Assembly: GCA_041584155.1 (NCBI GenBank)
Contig: JBFHEL010000232.1
Coordinates: 1 to 6,689, forward strand
Source of the DNA: Saccharicrinis sp041584155
GTDB lineage: Bacteria; Bacteroidota; Bacteroidia; Bacteroidales; Marinilabiliaceae
DNA length: 6,689 nucleotides
Direction: 5' to 3'
The position numbers were made by a program, and so were the translations under genes. The number at the start of each line of letters is the position of its first letter. Position 1 is the first letter of the stretch. Shown in pieces: positions 1 to 5,891 of the stretch. The notes beneath the pieces are model-generated. The model made no database searches, was not told where the DNA came from, and saw only the letters and a list, made by a program, of their open reading frames with translations.

Positions 1-1002
1 GAAGTGTATGCTCAAATTGAAACAGACCTTTTGGATGCTATTGAAGATTTGCCATTGAAAAGTGAATATGCTTCAGGTGATAAGAGTCGTATGTCTAAGG
101 GTACAGCTCAGGCTTATCTGGGTAAAGTATATTTGTATCAGGAGGAATATGAGAATGCTATCACTCAATTCGAAAGTGTAATTAATAGTGGTGAGTATGC
201 TTTAGTGGCTGATGTAGCTGATGTTTGGAAATCAAGTGAGGAGTTTGGAGATGAGTCTTTATTTGAAATCTCCTATACCTCTGGTGAGTCTTATACCTGG
301 TCTACTTATTCATGGGATAGTTCTGAGGAATGTAATATTGAAGTTCAGCTTCAAGGACCTCGCTCTGATATATTTGACCTGTCTGGTTGTTCATTGGAGT
401 TGAATAATGGCTGGGGATTTAATGGTGCATCTGCTGAAATTGGCGATGCTTTTGCAAGCGCAGGTGATGTTGATAGAAAAGCTGCTACTGTGATGTCAGA
501 AGCAGAATTTGAAGCAACAGGTGGTGCTATTAAAGATGGGATAGAAGCTGGTGTTACACATGACTATGAAGGTTATTTGAGATTGAAGTATGCAACCTGG
601 TCTGCTGAAACAAATTCAGATGCTACTTCGGAGTTAAATTACACTACTAACTGGAGGCTGATGCGTTACGCTGATGTATTATTGATGGCAGCTGAGGCAT
701 ACTATTTTGATAATCAAGAAGGAAATGCCTTGAGTGTTTTGAATCAGGTTAGGTCACGTGCTGGTTTAGCTGATGAATCAGCTTCAGGAGATGATCTTTT
801 TGATGCTATTGTATTGGAAAGAGAACTTGAGCTATGTTTCGAAGGTTGCAGATATTGGGACTTGATTCGCTGGGGTATGGCAGACGAGGAAATGTCAGAT
901 ATAGGTTTTGTATCAGGGAAGCATGAGTTGTTCCCTATTCCACAGGATGAAATTGATTCTAATAATGCGATGGATTCAGATGATCAGAACCCTGGTTATT
1001 AA
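1..1002 (+). CDS. SusD/RagB family nutrient-binding outer-membrane lipoprotein, 5'-truncated by the window edge
   Basis: The reading frame is open from base 1, so this is the C-terminal 333 residues of a protein whose family is usually about 500-600 residues; the lipoprotein signal and N-terminal part lie outside the window. SusD proteins sit on the outer surface of the outer membrane, cap a SusC TonB-dependent transporter and help bind glycans or other nutrients. Visible family features are a TPR-like helical segment near residues 34-70 (GTAQAYLGKVYLYQEEYENA), the conserved NWRLMRYADVLLMAAEAYY block at about 217-235, the ERELELCFEGCRYWDLIRWG block at 273-292, and the typical tail with LFPIPQDEI and a terminal NPGY. 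The transporter partner (susC) is expected just upstream, outside the window. No glycoside hydrolase or other uptake-locus gene follows; the gene is closed by a strong terminator. The GTG at base 4 is internal, not the start. The substrate cannot be inferred. Confidence 0.95.
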   Translation, partial: EVYAQIETDLLDAIEDLPLKSEYASGDKSRMSKGTAQAYLGKVYLYQEEYENAITQFESVINSGEYALVADVADVWKSSEEFGDESLFEISYTSGESYTWSTYSWDSSEECNIEVQLQGPRSDIFDLSGCSLELNNGWGFNGASAEIGDAFASAGDVDRKAATVMSEAEFEATGGAIKDGIEAGVTHDYEGYLRLKYATWSAETNSDATSELNYTTNWRLMRYADVLLMAAEAYYFDNQEGNALSVLNQVRSRAGLADESASGDDLFDAIVLERELELCFEGCRYWDLIRWGMADEEMSDIGFVSGKHELFPIPQDEIDSNNAMDSDDQNPGY

Positions 1003-1025
1003 TCTTATCTTTAATTAAATATACG

Positions 1026-1056
1026 GGTCATCTACTTCGGTAGATGACCTTTTTTT
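1026..1056 (+). terminator. Intrinsic terminator of the SusD-like gene
   Basis: A perfect 10-bp stem (GGTCATCTAC at 1026-1035 pairing with GTAGATGACC at 1040-1049) is closed by a C(TTCG)G tetraloop, one of the most stable RNA loops, and is followed directly by seven T at 1050-1056. It starts 23 bases after the SusD stop. The T tract is on one side only, so it should act mainly on + strand transcription and isolate the upstream operon from the DUF6261-like gene. Confidence 0.95.
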
Positions 1057-1077
1057 GTTTGCTCATTCCTTCTGATT

Positions 1078-1094
1078 AATGTAGTGTTAAAAAT
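1078..1094 (+). repeat. Left copy of a 17-bp imperfect direct repeat flanking the DUF6261-like gene
   Basis: AATGTAGTGTTAAAAAT here matches AATGTAGTGTTATAAAT at 1884-1900 with a single difference (16 of 17). One copy lies upstream and one downstream of the gene at 1202-1855. The bases are AT-rich, so chance similarity is possible, and the match does not extend further on either side. Confidence 0.4.
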
Positions 1095-1201
1095 TAAGGG
1101 GAGTTTTACGCAATAGTATTACCAAAATAAAAAACAACAGAAAAATTATTGTAAATTAGAAAGCGTGTTCGCGTTTATTTTATTTACTAAATCTTCATCT
1201 G

Positions 1202-1855
1202 ATGACCTTAATTGCTGTACCCAGGCTAAGAATGCAGGAGTTGCAGTCTTTGGCAGAACAAACCATCACTATTTGTAGTCCTATTGAAGAAATTCAAACC
1301 GGCGTTGACAAAGTAGTAAATTCCTATCAAACCTTTAAACAAGGAATGCTTAATGACAAAAGTACCGGAATAAGTAGGAAATCATTGGATCAGAACCGGG
1401 ATTATCCTTTGTCAGCCTTTTTTCAAACCGTAAAATATGAGAGGTTTTATCCCTATGAGGATGATAAAGCAAAAATTGCCTTGCAGCAACTGGTCTTAAT
1501 CACAAAAAAATATGGACCAACGCTTGTTAAAATGGGCTTCAATGAGGAGTCTATAGCCATAGATAAGCTATTGAAAGAGGTAAATCAAATAGAAAATTTG
1601 TCCCTCCTTCATTCCGGAGTTACACGTTGGATCACTGTTATTGACGAGGCTAATGCAGCCTTTAAAAGCGGAGCCAGGGACTCTGGTAAAATGTCGGATT
1701 CGGATTCTGCCACTAGGCTGGCTCCTTATTTAGTAGAGGCCTTAAATGGTTTATATACCTTATTATTTGCCCATGTACAAATATCAGGTGAGCAAAGACT
1801 GAAGAATGTTTATGCCGAATTACATGCTCTGGTCGATTCGTTTTTAATTTCCTGA
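1202..1855 (+). CDS. DUF6261-like family protein, function unknown
   Basis: This 217-residue, mostly helical protein has no signal peptide and no membrane segment, so it is probably cytoplasmic. I recognise the pattern of the Bacteroidota family DUF6261 from memory: a short N-terminal strand-like segment with an RLR motif (residues 8-10), two long helices, a YPYEDDKAKIALQQL stretch (83-97), a KKYG motif (102-105), FNEES (113-117), a W..VIDEANAAF helix (143-154), and a final pair of helices from about 170. No catalytic motif is evident. The start is fixed: the ATG at 1202 is the only usual start codon after the in-frame stop at 1157-1159, and there is no clear Shine-Dalgarno sequence, as is common in this phylum. 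The gene stands alone between a terminator and a 231-bp gap, so the neighbours say nothing about its job. The family assignment is recognition, not a search result. Confidence 0.8.
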   Translation: MTLIAVPRLRMQELQSLAEQTITICSPIEEIQTGVDKVVNSYQTFKQGMLNDKSTGISRKSLDQNRDYPLSAFFQTVKYERFYPYEDDKAKIALQQLVLITKKYGPTLVKMGFNEESIAIDKLLKEVNQIENLSLLHSGVTRWITVIDEANAAFKSGARDSGKMSDSDSATRLAPYLVEALNGLYTLLFAHVQISGEQRLKNVYAELHALVDSFLIS

Positions 1856-1883
1856 TTGAAGATAAGTGCTCTGTTAAAATCCC

Positions 1884-1900
1884 AATGTAGTGTTATAAAT
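1884..1900 (+). repeat. Right copy of the 17-bp imperfect direct repeat
   Basis: This is the partner of 1078-1094, with one mismatch at the thirteenth base. It lies 28 bases after the stop codon of the DUF6261-like gene. See the left copy for the caveat about AT-rich chance matches. Confidence 0.4.
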
Positions 1901-2086
1901 GTTTGTATTGTTGTCAATGCAATATATATAAATCACGATTTAATAATGATTGCACAATATAGGAGGCTAATGGTCTTTGTAAAAAGATTGTTCATGTAAT
2001 TTTAATTATCATATAATTCAAAATAATATGATGAATCGATAGTTTTTTTATCTTTATGACATAGCTTAGATTTCATTCATTGTTAC

Positions 2087-4330
2087 ATGCAAATATCCAG
2101 TTTACTATTATTTGTTGCATTTATTTTGTTGCCCTTTAGCTTAAGGGGAAATAATTATCAGCAGCTCAGCCACCCTAATCTTCTTGAGGAGTCGGGTAGT
2201 ATTTACCAAAAGGTATTAGAGTTAAAAAAACAACCTGATTTCCTGTCTGCCAGTCAAGGTTACCTGTCTTCTCTATACACAACGGCAGATAGTGAGGAGC
2301 TTTTTTATGCTCAGGCATACATTGGACTGGAGCTTTTTCTACAAGATAATTTAACGGAGAGTCAAATATACCTAAGCAACGCCTTGCTGCATGTTAATAC
2401 TATATGGAAATCTTCGCTGATGCCTGGTCAGCTATATTTTGTTATGGGAAAAATTAATGCGATGTTGGGTAGGTATTCCGAGGCAAGTAGTGATTATGAG
2501 GAAGCATTAGTTTTTTTTTCAGATAAAAATAAAAAACAGTTTTTATCTGAGGTGTGGAATGCTAAAGGTGAGCTTGAATATGTAAAAAAAGAGTACAATC
2601 CGGCGATTTCTTATTATAATCGGGCTCTACAGATTGCCCAGGAAAATAACCAGTCAGTTTTAATGGCCGATATTTTATTGAATAAAGGTCGTTCCTTCCT
2701 GCGTAAAGGAGATTATGATCATGCATTATCCTTAATCAATCAGGCACAGGGAATTTATAAAAAGGAGGAATCAAAAAATGGAATTTGTGAGGCTCTTATG
2801 CTGTCGGGGAAGGTGTTGTATTGTTTAATGGACTATGAACAGGCTCTATTGATGTATAACAGGGGTATTGAGCTTTGTGAGGAAGCGGGTTTTCAAAAAG
2901 AGATTGAGGATGCCTGCCTGGATATAGCTGAGGTGCATCTGGCTCAGGATAATACCAGTAACGCATTAAGGTATTTAAACGATTATCTTACATTTAAGCA
3001 ATTGAGGCATGATACAACTGGTTTAATAAATGCCCAAATTGGTTTAGGGAGATATTATTTTCAAATCAAAGATTACGATAAAGCCTCCTTGGTGCTTCAT
3101 CAGGCTAAGGATTTACTGAGTAATAGGCTGGATGTTTCCCAGGAAGGAAAAATGCTGCTTGCTATGTCGAAACTGTTTGTTGCAAAAGAGGATCTTCAAC
3201 AGGCCAAATCGTATGCACAAAAGGCATTGGTTATTGCATCAACGCTTGATGAAAAACAAATGAAGGCTGATTGTTATGGGGTGTTTTCTGATTTATATGA
3301 GCATTTAGGCGACTATAGATCGTCCTTGTTTTATAAGAAGAAGAGCACCGAAATCAATGACTCTATTTTAAATAAGAATACCTTGGCTGTGCTACGTACT
3401 ATTAAAGGTAATGAAGATAACCAGGAGCGCAATAGGGTGATTGAAGAGTTGGAACAGGAAAATTTGTCATTGACTCAATATTGGTCAAAAGAACGAAGTA
3501 AAGGTTATGTATTATTGGTATCTACTATCCTGCTTTTTGTTTTTGTGTTGGTGCTCTTTTTGTTGTTTAGAGCGAAAAATAGGGCTGAGAAAGCCTTGAA
3601 GGCGAAAAATATTGAGCTTGAAAAATTGAATGCAACAAAGGATAAATTTTTCTCTATTATTGCTCATGATCTGAAAAGCCCGTTTAACTCCTTGCTGGGT
3701 TTCTCAGAGATGCTCTCTTTACATGCAGAGAGCAGGAGTTATAATGATATGATGGAGCAAAGTAAAATTATATATAATTCAACACGTAAATTATATTCAT
3801 TAGTTGATACCTTGTTGCAATGGTCAAGAACACAGTTGGGTACAACGGAATATAGGCCGGAAAGGATGGATGTTGGTATTGTTACGAGTAATATTGTTTC
3901 TATTTTAAAAATCAATGCCGAAGAAAAGGATATTGTGATATCTGTTGATGTGGATAAGCGTTTGTTGGCCTGGGCCGATAAAAATCTGTATAGTGCCGTT
4001 CTGCGTAACCTGGTGAGTAATGCAATTAAATTTTCTAAGGTGGGTAGTGTGATTAAGGTAAGTGCCAGTGTAAATAAACAATTTATTGAAATTTCTGTTT
4101 CCGATAGCGGAGTAGGTATTACCAAAGAAAATCTGCAAAAGATATTTAATGTGGATTCCAATGTGTCTACTAAAGGTACATTCAATGAAAAAGGAACTGG
4201 CTTAGGGCTGGTTCTGTGTAAAGAGTTTGTTGAAATTAATAAAGGAACTTTATGGGCCGAGAGTAAATTAGAGAAGGGAAGTGTCTTTAAGTTTACGATT
4301 CCCCTAACGAGTTCATTCTCTAAAAACTAA
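2087..4330 (+). CDS. TPR-sensor histidine kinase (orphan, transmembrane)
   Basis: This 747-residue protein reads as a complete membrane sensor kinase. Residues 1-20 form a hydrophobic export segment. About eight tetratricopeptide repeats follow (roughly 116-147, 156-187, 196-228, 236-268, 276-309, 316-348, 356-389, 396-425), probably periplasmic. A charged helix (about 445-470) leads to one transmembrane helix at 474-494 and a basic, coiled-coil-like linker. The HisKA dimerisation helix carries the phosphoacceptor H527 in SIIAHDLKSPF. The ATPase domain has an N box (N641 and N645 in RNLVSNAIKFS), a G1 box DSGVGI (673-678) and a G2 box GTGLGL (703-708). There is no receiver or DNA-binding domain, so it is not a hybrid one-component regulator of the type tied to Sus loci, and no response regulator is adjacent. 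ATG 2087 is the only start after an in-frame TGA at 2057-2059. A weak promoter-like box TATCTTTA lies at 2049-2056, without a clear -33 element. Signal and target are unknown. Confidence 0.93.
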   Translation: MQISSLLLFVAFILLPFSLRGNNYQQLSHPNLLEESGSIYQKVLELKKQPDFLSASQGYLSSLYTTADSEELFYAQAYIGLELFLQDNLTESQIYLSNALLHVNTIWKSSLMPGQLYFVMGKINAMLGRYSEASSDYEEALVFFSDKNKKQFLSEVWNAKGELEYVKKEYNPAISYYNRALQIAQENNQSVLMADILLNKGRSFLRKGDYDHALSLINQAQGIYKKEESKNGICEALMLSGKVLYCLMDYEQALLMYNRGIELCEEAGFQKEIEDACLDIAEVHLAQDNTSNALRYLNDYLTFKQLRHDTTGLINAQIGLGRYYFQIKDYDKASLVLHQAKDLLSNRLDVSQEGKMLLAMSKLFVAKEDLQQAKSYAQKALVIASTLDEKQMKADCYGVFSDLYEHLGDYRSSLFYKKKSTEINDSILNKNTLAVLRTIKGNEDNQERNRVIEELEQENLSLTQYWSKERSKGYVLLVSTILLFVFVLVLFLLFRAKNRAEKALKAKNIELEKLNATKDKFFSIIAHDLKSPFNSLLGFSEMLSLHAESRSYNDMMEQSKIIYNSTRKLYSLVDTLLQWSRTQLGTTEYRPERMDVGIVTSNIVSILKINAEEKDIVISVDVDKRLLAWADKNLYSAVLRNLVSNAIKFSKVGSVIKVSASVNKQFIEISVSDSGVGITKENLQKIFNVDSNVSTKGTFNEKGTGLGLVLCKEFVEINKGTLWAESKLEKGSVFKFTIPLTSSFSKN

Positions 4331-4334
4331 AATA

Positions 4335-4535
4335 ATGACTAAGAAGAAAACAGGGTATGTTGAAGCTATCACCGAGATAGAAGAAATATTAGCTCAAATA
4401 GAAAATAATGAACTGGATGTGGATGATCTAGCTGAAAAGGTTAAGCGGGTGTCTGTCCTGTTAAAACTCTGTAAAGAAAAACTCCATAAAACAGAGACAG
4501 AGGTGGAAAATATTTTAAAGGAGATAGAAGAGTGA
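4335..4535 (+). CDS. xseB: Exodeoxyribonuclease VII small subunit
   Basis: This 66-residue, highly charged helical protein matches the XseB family in length (usually about 60-85 residues) and pattern: an N-terminal YVEAITEIEEILAQIENNELDVDDLAEKV-type segment (residues 8-36), then a helix with LLKLCKEKL and a TETEVENIL tail. XseB binds several copies to the large subunit XseA, forming exonuclease VII, which degrades single-stranded DNA in both directions in the cytoplasm during repair. The gene starts 4 bases after the kinase stop codon, so the two are very likely co-transcribed and perhaps translationally coupled. The usual partner xseA is not next to it on either side in this window, which is unusual, since xseA and xseB are commonly adjacent. 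The catalytic subunit must be encoded elsewhere. Confidence 0.88.
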   Translation: MTKKKTGYVEAITEIEEILAQIENNELDVDDLAEKVKRVSVLLKLCKEKLHKTETEVENILKEIEE

Positions 4536-4544
4536 TGGAGTAAT

Positions 4545-4728
4545 CAGTAAGCAATATTCAGTTATTATAATTTATGCTTGTTGCTCTTTAGTAGTTCGCT
4601 CTTGTATTTAAGTATATATGTGAATTCATTTTCGGGTTCTTTAAATGATCCATAACAAATATACCTTTGCATAGGATAGTTAAGAGCCTTATACCTATAC
4701 TTAACTTTCAACTGAAAATTGCTTACTG
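4545..4728. repeat. 184-bp element bounded by 19-bp near-perfect inverted repeats, possible MITE-like element or structured RNA
   Basis: The left arm CAGTAAGCAATATTCAGTT (4545-4563) is the reverse complement of the right arm AACTGAAAATTGCTTACTG (4710-4728) at 18 of 19 positions. The arms enclose 146 bp with no reading frame of note and nearly fill the gap between the convergent genes xseB and the exported thioredoxin. Smaller inverted repeats lie inside: AGTTAAG/CTTAACT (4678-4684 and 4700-4706) and TTAAGTATA/TATACTTAA (4608-4616 and 4696-4704), which share bases and would be alternatives. I see no target-site duplication at the edges and no T tract after the right arm, nor an A tract before the left arm, so it is not a standard terminator. 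A non-autonomous mobile element, a repeat of the REP type, or a folded RNA at a convergent gene end all remain possible. Confidence 0.6.
4656..4669. promoter_or_regulatory. Overlapping promoter-like -7 boxes on both strands inside the inverted-repeat element
   Basis: The bases CAAATATACCTTTG contain TACCTTTG on the + strand (4662-4669) and TATATTTG on the - strand (4656-4663). Both match the Bacteroidota -7 consensus TAnnTTTG exactly and they overlap by two bases. The + box is followed by CA, as often seen in this phylum. I do not find a clear -33 TTG at the usual distance for either. If active, + transcription would run antisense into the 3' end of the exported thioredoxin gene and - transcription antisense into xseB. 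In AT-rich sequence such boxes also arise by chance. Confidence 0.3.
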
Positions 4729-4748
4729 CGCTTTATATATGCCTGTCT

Positions 4749-5216
4749 TTATTTGTTGACTTTTAAGACTTCCGTGATCGTTTTTTCTAAATCTTCTTTC
4801 GGCATAAATCCCATTACAGCCTGAGGCTCTCCATCAACGGGAATAAATACGATGGTGGGTAAATTTGTGATGCCAAACATAGCCGCCAATTCTTTCTCAG
4901 CGTCAGTGTCTACTTTAAATACCTGAACTTTACCGTTATATTCTTTTTGGATATTGTTTAAAACAGGAGCAAGCATTTTGCATGGACCACACCAATCGGC
5001 ATAAAAATCAAGAATGGCAGGAACTTTCCCTTCGTAATTCCATTCTTTGTTGGTTTCAAAATTAAATACCTGTTGTTTAAAAGTTTCTTTGTTCAGGTAA
5101 ATAACTCCACTCTCACTTTGTCCATCTCCTTTTTCTTTATTACCGGGTTCTCCAGCGCATGCTGCATGGCTAAAAAGAAAGGTGAACAATAATCCAAATA
5201 TGATTGAACTTTTCAT
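4749..5216 (-). CDS. Exported thioredoxin-like protein (putative lipoprotein or periplasmic)
   Basis: This 155-residue protein is a thioredoxin with an export signal. Residues 1-19 (MKSSIIFGLLFTFLFSHAA) are a short basic start plus a hydrophobic core. C20 follows HAA and could be a lipid-attachment site, though H at -3 is atypical; signal peptidase I cleavage after ACA (19-21... A19-C20-A21) is the alternative. A polar linker leads to the thioredoxin fold from about residue 36, with the redox motif WCGPC at 75-79 and the cis-proline P120 in NLPT. It should act on thiols or disulfides outside the cytoplasm. I chose ATG 5214-5216 over an in-frame TTG nine bases upstream because ATG gives a standard signal peptide start. 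The paralogue at 5294-5656 lies 77 bases upstream on the same strand; by hand, 63 of 113 aligned residues are identical without gaps. No promoter box is clear in the spacer, so read-through from the upstream gene is possible. Redox direction (reductant or oxidant) cannot be told from the sequence. Confidence 0.92.
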   Translation of the reverse strand: MKSSIIFGLLFTFLFSHAACAGEPGNKEKGDGQSESGVIYLNKETFKQQVFNFETNKEWNYEGKVPAILDFYADWCGPCKMLAPVLNNIQKEYNGKVQVFKVDTDAEKELAAMFGITNLPTIVFIPVDGEPQAVMGFMPKEDLEKTITEVLKVNK

Positions 5217-5247
5217 GCTTTTCAAATTTTGTCATTACATAAAGAAT

Positions 5248-5275
5248 CCCTTTCCTGACAGTAATCAGGAGAGGG
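5248..5275 (-). terminator. Imperfect hairpin between the two thioredoxin genes, weak terminator or processing/attenuation site
   Basis: Arms at 5248-5258 and 5265-5275 pair over 11 bases around a 6-base loop; on the - strand transcript one position is a C-A mismatch and the rest pair, with GC-rich ends (CCCTCTCCTGA with TCAGGAAAGGG). It lies 18 bases past the stop of the upstream thioredoxin. Only a broken T run (ATTCTTTATG) follows on the - strand, so full termination is doubtful; partial termination or mRNA 3'-end protection would set different levels for the two genes. Confidence 0.4.
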
Positions 5276-5293
5276 TAAATTATAGTTAGCTGA

Positions 5294-5656
5294 TTAATCT
5301 AAACTTACTTTGAGAACATCTTTAAAGGCTTTCTCGAGCGATTCCTTAGGTAAAGCTCCTTGTGCCATTTGTGGCTGACCTTCACTGGGAATAAACAATA
5401 ATGATGGGATGCTTTGGATACCAAACATACCTGATAAATCTCCTTCGGCTTCGGTATCTACCTTGTAAATATCTATTTTGCCATCATAGTCCTTTGCCAG
5501 TTCCTCAAGAATAGGGGCAATGGCTTTACATGGACCACACCAGTCGGCATAAAAATCAATTAAGCAAGGCTTATTTCCTTCGAATTTCCAGTCTTTGTTT
5601 GCTTCAAAATCAAATACTTTTGTTTTAAATGTTTCTTTGGTTAAATGTTCTAACAT
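5294..5656 (-). CDS. Thioredoxin, cytoplasmic
   Basis: This 120-residue protein is a single thioredoxin domain of ordinary length with no signal peptide. The active site WCGPC is at residues 39-43, preceded by the conserved DFYAD, with the cis-proline P84 in SIPS and the usual FGI and FIP strands around it. As a general dithiol reductant it would be recharged by thioredoxin reductase and serve enzymes such as ribonucleotide reductase, peroxiredoxins and methionine sulfoxide reductases. An extra cysteine, C31, lies eight residues before the first one of the motif (C40) and is absent from the exported paralogue, which has alanine there. The N-terminal segment (LTKETFKTKVFDFEANKDW) is somewhat different from E. 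coli TrxA but is shared with the paralogue, pointing to gene duplication. The start ATG 5654-5656 is well placed behind a perfect -7 box at 5700-5707. I leave the symbol open because several thioredoxins are usual in these genomes. Confidence 0.95.
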   Translation of the reverse strand: MLEHLTKETFKTKVFDFEANKDWKFEGNKPCLIDFYADWCGPCKAIAPILEELAKDYDGKIDIYKVDTEAEGDLSGMFGIQSIPSLLFIPSEGQPQMAQGALPKESLEKAFKDVLKVSLD

Positions 5657-5699
5657 GATTATAAATTTTTAAGTTATTTTCTTTTTAATAATGCACATA

Positions 5700-5707
5700 C
5701 AAATATA
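5700..5707 (-). promoter_or_regulatory. Promoter -7 box for the thioredoxin pair
   Basis: On the - strand the bases read TATATTTG, an exact match to the Bacteroidota primary sigma -7 consensus TAnnTTTG, 43 bases before the thioredoxin ATG. The transcript would have a leader of roughly 35-40 bases. A -33 TTG at the standard distance is not evident; the nearest TTG triplets are too close (11 bases) or too far (25 bases). Confidence 0.5.
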
Positions 5708-5865
5708 TGTAAAAATGTCAATATATCCATATCAAATTATATGCCAAAATTTTAAGTGGATAAAATCTATATATTAAAAGAGTTAATAGGCCGAAAAGTT
5801 CAATTCAAAGTTTGCGGTCTTAAACTCTATTGATTCCTTTGTGTTATAATCACGTAAATATATTG

Positions 5866-5873
5866 TAATTTTG
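5866..5873 (+). promoter_or_regulatory. Promoter -7 box for the CCA-adding enzyme gene
   Basis: TAATTTTG matches the TAnnTTTG consensus exactly and lies 18 bases before the ATG at 5892, implying a leader of about 10-15 bases. A TTTG at 5838-5841 could be the -33 element, though the 24-base gap is a little longer than the usual 19-21. It is divergent from the thioredoxin promoter about 160 bases away. Confidence 0.5.
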
Positions 5874-5891
5874 TCGTCCTAAATTAAAAAT

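Noticed and set aside
221..403. A 60-codon + strand frame inside the SusD-like gene.
   Set aside because: It is a different frame within a well-supported SusD sequence and has no family features.
1961..1999. AGGAGG followed by a 9-codon frame (MVFVKRLFM) before the kinase gene, resembling a leader peptide.
   Set aside because: It is very short, in a phylum that seldom relies on Shine-Dalgarno sequences, and no terminator/antiterminator pair follows it; chance is the simplest reading.
2049..2056. TATCTTTA as a promoter -7 box for the kinase gene.
   Set aside because: It differs from TAnnTTTG at the final G and has no TTG at a suitable distance upstream, so it is mentioned only within the kinase entry.
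3739..4185. Open frames on the - strand across the kinase ATPase region.
   Set aside because: They lie wholly inside the kinase gene, whose catalytic boxes are clear; the translated products show no recognisable domain.
4536..4748. A standard bidirectional intrinsic terminator between the convergent genes.
   Set aside because: The inverted repeats there are separated by 146 bp and are not followed by a T tract on either strand.
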